64,000 bases of DNA from Devosia sp. (GTDB lineage Bacteria; Pseudomonadota; Alphaproteobacteria; Rhizobiales; Devosiaceae): positions 62,001 to 126,000 of the forward strand of contig JADJPS010000021.1 of NCBI GenBank assembly GCA_016713105.1, read 5' to 3'. The stretch's first letter is position 1. Each line of letters opens with the position of its first letter. The position numbers and the translations under genes were made by a program. This document shows positions 31,438-41,241 of the stretch, in pieces. Under the pieces are notes generated by a model. That model was not told where the DNA came from. It did no database searches and saw nothing but the letters and a program-made list of their open reading frames with translations.

Positions 31438-32498
31438 CTACTCCCCCAGCACCAGCACGTCGCTCGCCGCGATCCCCACCTTGACCCGCGCGCCGTGCGC
31501 CGGCGGTGGGGTGCGCTGGTCGTTGAAGGTGTCGAGTTCCAGCGCATTGCCGCCCAGGTCGACCTTGAGGCGGATCACCGAGCCGAGGAAGCTGACCTCA
31601 TGCACGGTGCCCTCGAGCACGATGTCGCGGTCGGCGCTCAGCGTCACGGCCTCGGGGCGCATGGTCAGCGAGATGGCCTCGCCATTTCGCGCCGTCGCGG
31701 GCAGTGCAGGGATGGTCACATCCGTGCCGCCGATCGTCACGCTCTTGCGCGCCGCATCGGCCACCGTGGCGGAGAGCGTGTTGAGCGTACCCACGAAGGT
31801 CGCGACGAACTTGGTGGTGGGCCGGTTGTAAATGGCGAACGGCTCGTCGAACTGCTCGACATTGCCGGCGTTGAGCACCACGATGCGATCCGAGATCGAC
31901 AGCGCCTCTTCCTGGTCGTGGGTGACGAACACCGTGGTGACCCCGAGTTCGCGCTGAATCTCGCGGATCTGGTCGCGCAGCGACACGCGGATCTTGGCGT
32001 CGAGCGCCGACAGCGGCTCGTCGAGCAGCAGCACCTGCGGTTCGATTGCCAGCGCCCGGGCCAGCGCCACGCGCTGCTGCTGGCCGCCCGACAGCTCGAA
32101 CGGGAAGCGCTTTTCGTAGCCCGAGAGCCCGATCAGCTTCAGCATCTCCTCGACCCGCGCCTCGCGCTCGGCCGCGCCCATGCCCTTGATCTTCAGCCCG
32201 AAGCCGATATTGCCGGCGACGTTCATGTTGGGGAACAGGGCGTAGGCCTGGAACACCATGCCGATCTTGCGCTGGTTCGGCGCGACGCCGGTGATGTCCT
32301 TGCCCTCGACCAGGATCTGCCCGAGGTCGGCTGCTCGAAGCCGGCAATCATCCTCAGGATCGTGGTCTTGCCGCAGCCCGAGGGGCCGAGCAGCGAGACG
32401 AACTCGCCCCGGTTGAAGCCCAGGTTCACGCCCTTGACCACCTGGGTGGTCCCGAACGCCTTCACCAACCTGTCGATGCGGAGGAATTCCTCGGCCAT
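31438..32498 (-). CDS. ABC transporter ATP-binding protein (PotA/FbpC type), frameshifted
   Basis: About 353 aa. Residues from ATG 32498 (MAEEFLRIDRLVKAFG; Walker A GPSGCGKTT; IAGFEQPTSG) are in one frame. The rest (QILVEGKDITGVAPNQRKIG; signature LSGGQQQR; LLLDEPLSALDAKIR; VTHDQEEALS; TOBE domain) is in another. Restoring one base at 32319-32323 joins PTSG-QILVEG. It is the last gene of the importer operon, 15 nt after the permease. The two frames overlap long open stretches from the permease gene, which should not be read as a fusion. Confidence 0.85.
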
Positions 32499-32513
32499 GG
32501 TCCAGTCCTCCGT

Positions 32514-33302
32514 CTAGTCTCTTCTGGCCTGCTTGGGCGCGAAGCGGTCGAGCAGCTGGATCACGCCCATGGCGCCCCAGGTCAGCGCGAACGAGATGAT
32601 CGCCAGCGCCGATGGCTCGTAGGCCCGGTTGGCGCCGATGTTCTGCATGTAGACGCCGAAGGCCGGCCGGTTGAGCAGGCTCGCCAGCACGAACTCGCCG
32701 ATGACGATGGCAAAGGTCAGGAAGGCGCCCGAGAGCACCGCCACGAAGATATTGGGAAAGATCACCTGCGCCATGATCCGGATCGGTCCCGAGCCGAGGC
32801 TGGTCGCCGCCTCGGTCAGCGTCTGCACGTCGATGGTCCTGAGGCCCGTGTCGATCGCCCGGTACATGTAGGGCAGGGCGAGCGTGACATAGCCGCAGGT
32901 CAGCAGCAGGTCGGTGCCGAAGGTCGAGTTGGTCAGCGGCAGGATCGAGGACGAGTTGAACAGCCTGATGTGGCCGAACACCAGGATGATCGGCGGCACG
33001 ATCAGCGGCAGGAGCGTGATGAACTCCATCACCGGCCTGAGCCATTGCAGCCTGAGCCGCACGAAATAGGCCGCCGGCACCACGATCACCACGCCGATGA
33101 CGATGGCGAACACCGCGCACAGCAGCGAGTAGGTGAAGGTCGACTGGAAGCGGTTGTCCGAGAACACCGACAGGTAGGCATCGAAGGTCAGCTGGCCGCG
33201 CCGCATCTGCATCGAGAACACGAAGGTGGCGAGCAGCGGCAGCAGGAAATAGGCCGCACCGAGCCCGAACACGATCCAGGACCAGAGGCGGCGTGACTTC
33301 AC
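32514..33302 (-). CDS. ABC transporter permease (PotC/FbpB-like)
   Basis: A 262-aa inner-membrane permease (VKSRRLWSWIVFGLGAAYFL...) with six predicted helices and the EAA loop TLTEAATSLGSGPIRIMAQV. I choose GTG 33302 because it forms a GTGA overlap with the stop of the preceding permease. GTG 33311 is an alternative. The open frame further upstream is the shadow of that permease gene. Confidence 0.84.
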   Translation of the reverse strand: MKSRRLWSWIVFGLGAAYFLLPLLATFVFSMQMRRGQLTFDAYLSVFSDNRFQSTFTYSLLCAVFAIVIGVVIVVPAAYFVRLRLQWLRPVMEFITLLPLIVPPIILVFGHIRLFNSSSILPLTNSTFGTDLLLTCGYVTLALPYMYRAIDTGLRTIDVQTLTEAATSLGSGPIRIMAQVIFPNIFVAVLSGAFLTFAIVIGEFVLASLLNRPAFGVYMQNIGANRAYEPSALAIISFALTWGAMGVIQLLDRFAPKQARRD

Positions 33303-34219
33303 TTCAGCCACCTCTCGGCCCGCACCCGCACCACGATGTAGATGACATTGGCGAGCGCGGTGATGGCGATCATGCCGAGCGCCAGTGCCGCCCCGAGGCC
33401 GGGATTGTGCAGCACGTCGCCGCGGATCTGCGCGTAGAGCAGGATGGGGACGATGTTGAGCGAGGAGCCGGTCAGCGCATAGGCGGTGGCGATGGCGCCG
33501 AACGCATTGGCGAACAGCAGCGACAGCGTGCCGAGCAGGTTCGGCCACAGCACCGGGAAGCCGATATGCAGCCAGAACTGCAGGCGGCTGGCGCCCAGCG
33601 TCTGTGCCGCCTCGCTCCACTCGCGCTTCAGCCCGTCGATGGCCGGCGCGATGATCAGCACCATCAGCGGAATCTGGAAATAGAGATAGGTGAGCGTCAG
33701 CCCGGTGAAGCTCAGCAGGTTGAAGCCGGACTTGTAGATGTCGAAGCCGAACACGGTCCTCAGGATCACCGTGACGAGCCCGAGCCGGCCGAGCGTGGCG
33801 ATGAAGGCAAAGGCCAGCGGCAGGCCGGCAAAGTTCGAGGCGACACCCGAAAAGGTCATCACCGTCGAGCGGATGGCATTGGGCAGCCGGCCGCGGATCA
33901 CCGCCAGCGCGATGGCGAGGCCGATGGCGGCGCCGAACAGGGCCGAGGCGGCGGACACCCGGATCGAGATCGAGAAGGCGCTCATTACCTGGTCGGTGCC
34001 GAGGTCGATCAGGTTCTGCAGGGTGAGATTGCCGTCGCGATCGACAAAGGCGGTGCCGATCAGGAACAGCGTCGGGATGATCAGGAACAGCAGCGCGAAG
34101 GCGATGAACGGCAGCACGCCGAGCCAGGCGCCCAGGTGCTGCGACCGCCAGCGCGAAACAACCGGCCCGGGAGTGCCCGGGCCGGTTGCCTTGTCAGCGG
34201 CGAGGCTGACGTCAGCCAT
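33299..34219 (-). CDS. ABC transporter permease (PotB/FbpB-like)
   Basis: A 306-aa permease. After a hydrophilic N-terminus (MADVSLAADKATGPG) come membrane segments (LGVLPFIAFALLFLIIPTLF) and the EAA loop WSEAAQTLGASRLQFWLHIG. The start codon lies 1 nt after the binding-protein stop. A perfect 13-bp hairpin is encoded within codons 11-20, so the N-terminus doubles as a regulatory structure or the true start is further in. No better start with a ribosome site is visible. Confidence 0.85.
   Translation of the reverse strand: MADVSLAADKATGPGTPGPVVSRWRSQHLGAWLGVLPFIAFALLFLIIPTLFLIGTAFVDRDGNLTLQNLIDLGTDQVMSAFSISIRVSAASALFGAAIGLAIALAVIRGRLPNAIRSTVMTFSGVASNFAGLPLAFAFIATLGRLGLVTVILRTVFGFDIYKSGFNLLSFTGLTLTYLYFQIPLMVLIIAPAIDGLKREWSEAAQTLGASRLQFWLHIGFPVLWPNLLGTLSLLFANAFGAIATAYALTGSSLNIVPILLYAQIRGDVLHNPGLGAALALGMIAITALANVIYIVVRVRAERWLK
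34159..34188 (-). promoter_or_regulatory. Strong hairpin inside the 5' coding region of the permease gene
   Basis: CAACCGGCCCGGG-CACT-CCCGGGCCGGTTG on the minus strand: 13 perfect base pairs and a 4-nt loop, followed by TTTCGC. It starts 33 nt after the binding-protein stop (34221). Its position and strength suggest an attenuator or mRNA 3'-end stabiliser for the binding-protein message. Confidence 0.65.
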
Positions 34220-34220
34220 G

Positions 34221-35330
34221 TTACTGGACGTTGGCGCCGACCACGGCGTCCCACTGCGTGGTGATCACGCCCTTGGCAGCCGCCTGTTCGTCGAGAGTCG
34301 GGAAGACCGCCTTGGCATAGGCCTCGGCCGGCGGCAGCTTGTCGAGCAGATCCTGCGGGATCACGCCACGGGCCGCCATGTCGTTGAAGCGGATCGGATG
34401 GCAGTAGCCGGCGAGGAAGCCGAGCTGGCCTTCGTCCGAGTACAGGTACTCCATCCACAGCTTGGCCGCATTCGGGTGCGGGGCATAGGCCGAGATCGCC
34501 TGGATGTAGACGCCGGCGACGACACTGTCGGTCGGCACCACCACCTGGGCGGCCGGGTTGCCGGCAAAGCCGTCGCGCCAGGCCAGTGCGTTGTAGTCCC
34601 AGGCCACCACGATCGGAGTCGTGCCCTGCGCAACGGCGGCGGCCTTGCCGATCACCGGCACGAAATTGCCGGCCTTGTTCAGTTCGGCGAAGTAGGCGAG
34701 GCCCGCTTCGCCGGCGGCTGCGGCGTCGGTGGCACCGGAAGCGAGGCCGGCACCGTAGACGCCCTGGATCGCCTGGTTGGAGGCACGCGGATCACCGGCG
34801 AGCGCCACTGAATTGGCGTAGTCGGCCCCCTTCAGGTCGGCCCACGAGGTCGGAACCTTGGAGACCAGGTCGGTGTTCACGAGGAACGACAGCACGCCGT
34901 AATAGTCGCCGTACCAGTAGCCCTCGGCATCCTTGGCGGAATCGGGAATCCTGTCCCAGGTCGCGACCTTGTAGGGCTGGATCAGGCCTTCGGCCTTGGA
35001 GGACGGGCCGAAGCTGAGACCCACGTCGATGACGTCCGGCGCCTGAGGGCCGGTATTGCCCTTGTTGGCCTTGATCGCCTCGATCTCGTCGGCGGAGCCG
35101 GCGTCGGGGTTCAGCTCGTTGATGGTGATGCCGGGATACTTGGCCTTGAAGGTGTCGATCACGGCGCCGTAGCCGCACCAGTCGTGAGGCAGCGCGATTG
35201 TGGTCAGTTGCCCCTCGGCCTTGGCGGCCTCGTACAGCGCGTTCAGGTCGGTCTGCGCCGAGACGGAAAGGGTCGAGGCGACCAGCGCCGTGACCGAAAC
35301 CGAGGCGGCAAACGCGTTCTTCAGATTCAT
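34221..35330 (-). CDS. ABC transporter substrate-binding protein (iron(III)/polyamine/phosphonate type)
   Basis: A 369-aa periplasmic protein. The signal peptide is MNLKNAFAASVSVTALVAST...SAQ. It has a type-2 binding fold with stretches EGQLTTIALPHDWCGYGAVI, YGDYYGVLSFLVNTDLV and APHPNAAKLWMEYLYSDEGQ, as in the AfuA/PotD/2-aminoethylphosphonate group. The ligand cannot be assigned. A phosphonate-hydrolase-like gene downstream hints at an organophosphorus or sulfate ester substrate. I use ATG 35330, ahead of a proper signal peptide, over an ATG 30 nt upstream. Confidence 0.87.
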   Translation of the reverse strand: MNLKNAFAASVSVTALVASTLSVSAQTDLNALYEAAKAEGQLTTIALPHDWCGYGAVIDTFKAKYPGITINELNPDAGSADEIEAIKANKGNTGPQAPDVIDVGLSFGPSSKAEGLIQPYKVATWDRIPDSAKDAEGYWYGDYYGVLSFLVNTDLVSKVPTSWADLKGADYANSVALAGDPRASNQAIQGVYGAGLASGATDAAAAGEAGLAYFAELNKAGNFVPVIGKAAAVAQGTTPIVVAWDYNALAWRDGFAGNPAAQVVVPTDSVVAGVYIQAISAYAPHPNAAKLWMEYLYSDEGQLGFLAGYCHPIRFNDMAARGVIPQDLLDKLPPAEAYAKAVFPTLDEQAAAKGVITTQWDAVVGANVQ

Positions 35331-35681
35331 TGTGCGTCTCCCTGGATATGGCTTCTGCAATTGACTCGGCAGGAGCCCCTAAAGCCGCGACTCACCTATT
35401 TGCGCCATGTGACAGCCACGTGACAGCCCCCATGGGCAACGCAGGCCACCCGTCCGCACCGGGTGGCACGGAACTGAGGCGATTGTGGTGAGGCGGGCCC
35501 GCGGCTCCTCTGGGGTCAATTGTGACAATTGTGACAGTGCCCGTTTTGCACGAGCGAGTCGAGATGCCGAAACGCAGTCCGGTTGCCGCAGTTTAGAGCC
35601 GTTCCAGGGTTGGCGGATATTACTTGATACGTCGTATCCACTTTGATAGGCCGCGTGACGACATTCCTCCGGAGAAGCGCC
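35331..35681. other. Divergent control region between transporter and imelysin operons
   Basis: A 351-nt region without a gene. It holds a hairpin GCCACCCG-N7-CGGGTGGC (35445-35467), two perfect adjacent copies of CAATTGTGA (35517-35534), and the palindrome GATAC-GTC-GTATC (35626-35638) 43 nt upstream of the imelysin start. These are candidate operators. I could not find a clean Fur, Irr or RirA consensus. Confidence 0.5.
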
Positions 35682-36926
<1,245 letters not shown>

Positions 36927-36987
36927 CGCGCGGTTTTCCCAAGCTTTCTTGTCGTCGCGGATGGACAAAAGCTGCGACGCTGCTTTT

Positions 36988-37008
36988 CTCCCGGCTTGTG
37001 ACCGGGAG
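36988..37008 (+). promoter_or_regulatory. Intercistronic hairpin before the DUF1111 gene
   Basis: CTCCCGG-N7-CCGGGAG, 7 bp, in the 98-nt gap between the imelysin and di-heme genes. Possible processing site or weak terminator. Confidence 0.35.
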
Positions 37009-37024
37009 TGCTAGGGTGCCTGAC

Positions 37025-38533
37025 ATGCACATGCGCTTGACCGTGTTCCTGGTCATAACTCTTGTCGCGGGTCTCGCCGTCGCGAACGATGGCGGGACCC
37101 GCACCGACCTCACCCCGGCCGATCTGAAGCGGGTCCTGGCGGTCACCGCGCCAACCGGCGATTTCGCGCGCCCCGAGAACTTCGAGCAGCTGCCGGGTGG
37201 CGCAGCGACCGTCCGGAAGCGGGTCAACCAGGACATCTTCTCGTTCTCGTCGGCCAATCTCAGCTTCGCCGACGAGGAACGCTTCAAGCTCGGCAATGCG
37301 CTGTTCCGCAAGCTCTGGGTCTCCTCGCCCGCCTCGACCGAAGCCTCCGACGGGCTCGGCCCGCTGTTCAATGCGCGCGGCTGCCAGAACTGCCACCTCA
37401 AGGACGGGCGCGGGCACGTCCCGGCCGAGGGGGAGGATGCCGTCTCGATGTTCCTCCGCCTTTCCGTGCCGGCCCGCACCGAAGCCGAACGGGCGGCGCT
37501 CGTCGACCTCTCCGCCAAGGTCATCCCCGAGCCCACCTATGGCGGACAGCTGCAGAACTTTGCCGTGCCGGGCCTCCTCGCCGAGGGCCGCATGGTCGTC
37601 TCCTACACCGACGAGCCGGTGACGCTGGGTGACGGCACGGTCGTCACCCTGCGCCGGCCGGCCTATGCGGTCGCCGACCTCGGCTACGGATCGATGGCAG
37701 CAGACGTCATGCTGTCCCCGCGCGTTGCGCCGCAGATGATCGGGCTGGGCCTGATCGAGCAGGTGCCGGCCGAGGACATCCTCGCGCGGGCCGATCCAGA
37801 CGATGCCGATGGCGACGGCATCTCGGGCCGGCCCAACCGCGCCATCGATCCGGTCACCGGCACGGTCGAACTCGGGCGCTTCGGCTGGAAGGCCGGTGCG
37901 GCGACCATCCGGGCGCAGTCGGCCGATGCCTTTGCCGGCGATATCGGCATCGCGACGCCGCTGGTCATGCAGCCGCATGGCGATTGCACCGCGGCCCAGG
38001 CGGTGTGCCTCGCCGCCCCGACCGGCGAGCAGGAGCGCCTCGGGCCCTCCGAGGCGCCCGATCCGGTGCTCGACCTCGTCACCTTCTATTCGCAGAACCT
38101 GGGCGTGCCGCAGCGCCGCAAGGTCGGCGATGCGGCCGTGCTGGCCGGCAAGGCGACGTTCTACACGCTCGGTTGCGTCGCCTGCCACACCCCCAAGTTC
38201 GTCACCTCGCGCGACGCCGAGCTCGAGGCGCACCGCTTTCAGCTGATCTGGCCCTATTCGGATCTCCTCCTGCACGATATGGGCGAGGGGCTTGCCGACC
38301 ATCGCCCGGAGGCCCTGGCCGACGGCTACGAGTGGCGCACCGCGCCGCTGTGGGGCATCGGCCTCACCCAGACCGTCTCGGGGCACACCCAGTTTCTCCA
38401 CGATGGCCGGGCCCGCAACCTCGAGGAGGCGATCCTGTGGCATGGCGGCGAGGCCCAGGCGGCGCGCGACGGCTATGCGGGGCTCACGAAGACGGAGCGC
38501 GACAACCTCCTCGCCTTCCTCGTTTCGCTCTGA
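37025..38533 (+). CDS. Di-heme oxidoreductase (DUF1111, 'thiol oxidoreductase')
   Basis: A 502-aa exported cytochrome c-type protein. The signal peptide is MHMRLTVFLVITLVAGLAVA. Two heme-binding CxxCH motifs are visible: CQNCH (about residue 121) and CVACH near residue 385. Family segments include LGPLFNARGCQNCH and WPYSDLLLHDMGEGLADHRP. DUF1111 proteins almost always neighbour imelysins and are thought to support periplasmic iron redox chemistry. ATG 37025 precedes the signal peptide. The stop overlaps the next start (TGATG). Confidence 0.92.
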   Translation: MHMRLTVFLVITLVAGLAVANDGGTRTDLTPADLKRVLAVTAPTGDFARPENFEQLPGGAATVRKRVNQDIFSFSSANLSFADEERFKLGNALFRKLWVSSPASTEASDGLGPLFNARGCQNCHLKDGRGHVPAEGEDAVSMFLRLSVPARTEAERAALVDLSAKVIPEPTYGGQLQNFAVPGLLAEGRMVVSYTDEPVTLGDGTVVTLRRPAYAVADLGYGSMAADVMLSPRVAPQMIGLGLIEQVPAEDILARADPDDADGDGISGRPNRAIDPVTGTVELGRFGWKAGAATIRAQSADAFAGDIGIATPLVMQPHGDCTAAQAVCLAAPTGEQERLGPSEAPDPVLDLVTFYSQNLGVPQRRKVGDAAVLAGKATFYTLGCVACHTPKFVTSRDAELEAHRFQLIWPYSDLLLHDMGEGLADHRPEALADGYEWRTAPLWGIGLTQTVSGHTQFLHDGRARNLEEAILWHGGEAQAARDGYAGLTKTERDNLLAFLVSL

Positions 38534-39642
38534 TGCGCCGGCTGCTGATTCCCCTCGCTGCGATGCTTGCCGCGCTGATCCTCCCCTGCGCAGCGGGGGA
38601 GGGGGACCAGGCGCAGCCTGGTGGAGGGGGCGCCGCACCCACCGCCGAACAGGTCGTCTCGCTCGCCATCAGCGAGGCGATCCGCCCCGGCTTTGACGGC
38701 TACGCCGCGGCCACGGCCGATCTCGCGACGGCGGTCGGCGCGGCCTGCGCGGCACCGTCCGACGCTACCCTTGCCGCTGCCCGGGAGGCGTTCGGGGCCA
38801 CCGTCATCGCCTGGTCGCGCATCGAGCTCTATCGGCTCGGCCCGCTGCTCGAGAACAATCGTGCCGAGGCCATCCTGTTCTGGCCGGACCGCAAGGGGAT
38901 CGCGCTCAAGCAGGTGCAGGCGGCGCTCGTGCAGCACGACGAAACGGCGGCGTCCGCCACCACGCTGGTCAGGAAAAGCGTTGCCATGCAGGGGTTTGGC
39001 GCGCTCGAATTCATCCTCTTCGGCAACGGCGCGGAGGCACTCGCGACCGGTGACGAGTACCGCTGCCGCTACGCCCTCGCCATCGCCACGCTGCAGCAGG
39101 GGACCGCGGCGGCCATGGCCGCCGAGTGGGCCGATCCCGCCGGCATCTCGCAGCGCCTGCTCGCGCCATCGGACACCGATCCCGAGTATCGCAGCTACCG
39201 CGAGGTGGCCGAGGAACTGACCGGGCTCCTCGCGCACGGGGTCGAACTGATCCGCGACCAGCGCCTGCTCCCCTTCCTCGGGCGCGACGGTGCGGCGCCG
39301 AAGCCGAAATCGGCGCTGTTCTGGCGCTCCGGCATGACCGTGCCCTCGATCGCCGCCAATTTCGCCGGCCTCGCCGATCTGCTGCAGCGCTCCCGTCTCG
39401 CCGAGGCGACTGCCGCCGAGAACCTCTGGGTCGGCAATGGCGCCGGCTTCGAGTTCTCCAATGCGGCCCGCGCCGCCGCGCTCGTCACCGATCCGGTCGA
39501 AGCGGCGCTCGCCGATCCGCGCCAGAAGCAGGCGCTCGACTACCTCGTGATCGTCAGCCGCTCGCTCGATACGCTGCTCGGCGAGAACCTCGCGGCGGCG
39601 CTCGGGCTTTCGGTCGGCTTCTCCTCGCTGGACGGAGACTGA
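38533..39642 (+). CDS. Second imelysin-family protein, with a repeat element inside its coding sequence
   Basis: A 369-aa secreted protein. The signal peptide MRRLLIPLAAMLAALILPCA is followed by the peptide AGEGDQAQPGGGGAAP, which is encoded by a GC-rich hairpin repeat, and then the imelysin fold (TAEQVVSLAISEAIRPGFDG; MQGFGALEFILFGNGAEAL). The family H-x-x-E is replaced by GALEF in this copy, as in other IrpA-like second paralogues. It overlaps the DUF1111 stop by 1 nt, so it is translationally coupled. Confidence 0.9.
   Translation: MRRLLIPLAAMLAALILPCAAGEGDQAQPGGGGAAPTAEQVVSLAISEAIRPGFDGYAAATADLATAVGAACAAPSDATLAAAREAFGATVIAWSRIELYRLGPLLENNRAEAILFWPDRKGIALKQVQAALVQHDETAASATTLVRKSVAMQGFGALEFILFGNGAEALATGDEYRCRYALAIATLQQGTAAAMAAEWADPAGISQRLLAPSDTDPEYRSYREVAEELTGLLAHGVELIRDQRLLPFLGRDGAAPKPKSALFWRSGMTVPSIAANFAGLADLLQRSRLAEATAAENLWVGNGAGFEFSNAARAAALVTDPVEAALADPRQKQALDYLVIVSRSLDTLLGENLAAALGLSVGFSSLDGD
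38581..38634 (+). repeat. REP-like double-hairpin element inserted in a coding sequence
   Basis: CTCCCC...GGGGGAG followed by ACCAGGC-GCA-GCCTGGT and GGAGGGGGCGCC. The same order (CTCCCCCG-TTCA-CGGGGGAG, ACCGCC-GCA-GGCGGT, GGAGGGGGCGCC) occurs intergenically at 47901-47952. Here it lies in frame just after the signal peptide. Confidence 0.75.
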
Positions 39643-39643
39643 G

Positions 39644-40741
39644 ATGTGGCAGCGCCGCGCCTTCCTCAGGGCGGCGGGAGCGGGCTTCGCCGCGACCCTC
39701 CTGCCGCGTCGCGTCGAGGCGCTGGAGCGGTCGGAACTGGTCTTCGCCTCCGCCATCCAGAAGCGCGCCGGCGGCTATGCGGCGGCTCTTGTCAGCGAGC
39801 GCGGCGCGCTGATCGCCAGCATCAACCTCCCCGAGCGCGGCCACGATATCGCCGTCTCGCCCGCCACCGGGCAGGCGGTGGTGTTCGCCCGCCAGCCGGG
39901 CACATTCGCGCTGGTCTTCGATCCCGGTGGGGCGGTGGCACCTCGCACGCTCGCCAGCAGCGAGGGCCGGCACTTCTTCGGTCACGGCGCCTTCTCGCCC
40001 GACGGGCGGCTGCTCTATGCCACCGAGAACGATTTCGAGGTCGCGCGCGGCGTCATCGGCATCTACGATGTCGCGGGCGGCTACGCGCGGATCAGCGAGT
40101 TCGACACGTTCGGTACCGGCCCGCACGAAATGCTGCTCTTGCCCGACGGCGAGACTCTCGTCGTCGCCAATGGCGGCATCGAGACCCACCCGGACTACGG
40201 CCGCGCCGAGCTCAACCTCGCGACCATGGACCCTTCGCTCGCCTTCATCGATCGGCGCAGCGGCGATCTCGTCGGCCAGCTCCGGCTCGATGCCGACCTG
40301 CACCAGCTGTCGATCCGGCACCTGGCGGTCGATCACCGCGACCGCGTCTGGTTCGGCTGCCAGTTCCGCGGCCCCGCCGCCGATCGTCCGCAACTGGTCG
40401 GCTATGCCACCCGCGACGGCGACATCCGGCTGGTCGAACTCCCCGCAGGTCCCCTCGCCGCCCTGCGCAACTACATCGGCTCGGTCGCCGTCTCTGCCGA
40501 TGGCCGCCTCGTCGGCGTCTCCTCGCCCGAGGGCAACACCATCCTCGCCCTCGATCCGGACACGGGTGCCGTGGTGGCGACGCTCGGCCTCGAGAACGGC
40601 TGCGGCATCGCCCCCGACCGCGCCGGCCTCCTCGCCTCGAGCGGCACCGGCCACCTCGCCGGCCTCGCCGGCTCCGCCGCCCCGCCGACGACGTTCGAAC
40701 TGAATTTCGACAATCACCTGCGGCGACTGAAGCCGGTGTAG
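39644..40741 (+). CDS. DUF1513 periplasmic beta-propeller-like protein
   Basis: A 365-aa protein. The N-terminal MWQRRAFLRAAGAGFAATLL has a twin-arginine pattern (RRAFLR), suggesting Tat export. Repeated beta-strand motifs (GHDIAVSPATGQAVVFAR; SPDGRLLYATENDF; LPDGETLVVANGG; SADGRLVGVSSPEGN) fit a propeller. DUF1513 is the standard last member of imelysin-DUF1111-imelysin operons and its role is unknown. The start lies 1 nt after the imelysin stop. Confidence 0.9.
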   Translation: MWQRRAFLRAAGAGFAATLLPRRVEALERSELVFASAIQKRAGGYAAALVSERGALIASINLPERGHDIAVSPATGQAVVFARQPGTFALVFDPGGAVAPRTLASSEGRHFFGHGAFSPDGRLLYATENDFEVARGVIGIYDVAGGYARISEFDTFGTGPHEMLLLPDGETLVVANGGIETHPDYGRAELNLATMDPSLAFIDRRSGDLVGQLRLDADLHQLSIRHLAVDHRDRVWFGCQFRGPAADRPQLVGYATRDGDIRLVELPAGPLAALRNYIGSVAVSADGRLVGVSSPEGNTILALDPDTGAVVATLGLENGCGIAPDRAGLLASSGTGHLAGLAGSAAPPTTFELNFDNHLRRLKPV

Positions 40742-40850
40742 GCGCCTCGGCGCGGCGAGCAGGCGTTCCACCCAACAATTACCCACACCGGATCAACAAT
40801 CCCTCAACCGGCTTATGCTCCACTTCGCCCGTTTTCAGGTGGAGTAACGC

Positions 40851-41225
40851 ATGTTTTGGAAGATATTGGCAGTTGTTCTTGCCCTGATCACCGTCAGCGG
40901 CATTCCAGATCTACTGGTGGGGCCGCTGGAGCCGCGCCACTGGCTAGGATTGGGATTTTCGAGCATCGGGCTCGTCGGGCTGTTCGCCTATGCCTTCGGC
41001 TGGTCGATCCTTGGCCAGAGGTTCTGGTTCCCCTTTGCTCTCGCCTACGCCGCCTGGCTCGCCTTCGGCATGGTCGCCAACGGCCTGTCCGCCTGGCCGT
41101 TGTTCACGCGCGGGCACTCGGCCGATGCCGCCGGTCTCGCCGTTGCGATCGGCTTTCCGCTGCTGGTTTCGGTCCTGCAATGGCTGCCGGTCTGGCGCTA
41201 TGCCAACGGGCGTACCGTCGACTGA
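40851..41225 (+). CDS. Four-helix membrane protein, unknown
   Basis: A 124-aa protein with four hydrophobic segments (KILAVVLALITVSGIPDLLV; LGFSSIGLVGLFAYAFGWSI; FPFALAYAAWLAFGMVANGL; AGLAVAIGFPLLVSVLQWLP). No family is recognised. The GTGGAG ribosome site precedes ATG 40851. It is convergent with thuR and 109 nt after the iron operon, so probably separate. Confidence 0.7.
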   Translation: MFWKILAVVLALITVSGIPDLLVGPLEPRHWLGLGFSSIGLVGLFAYAFGWSILGQRFWFPFALAYAAWLAFGMVANGLSAWPLFTRGHSADAAGLAVAIGFPLLVSVLQWLPVWRYANGRTVD

Positions 41226-41241
41226 CAGATCCGCCTCCGTC

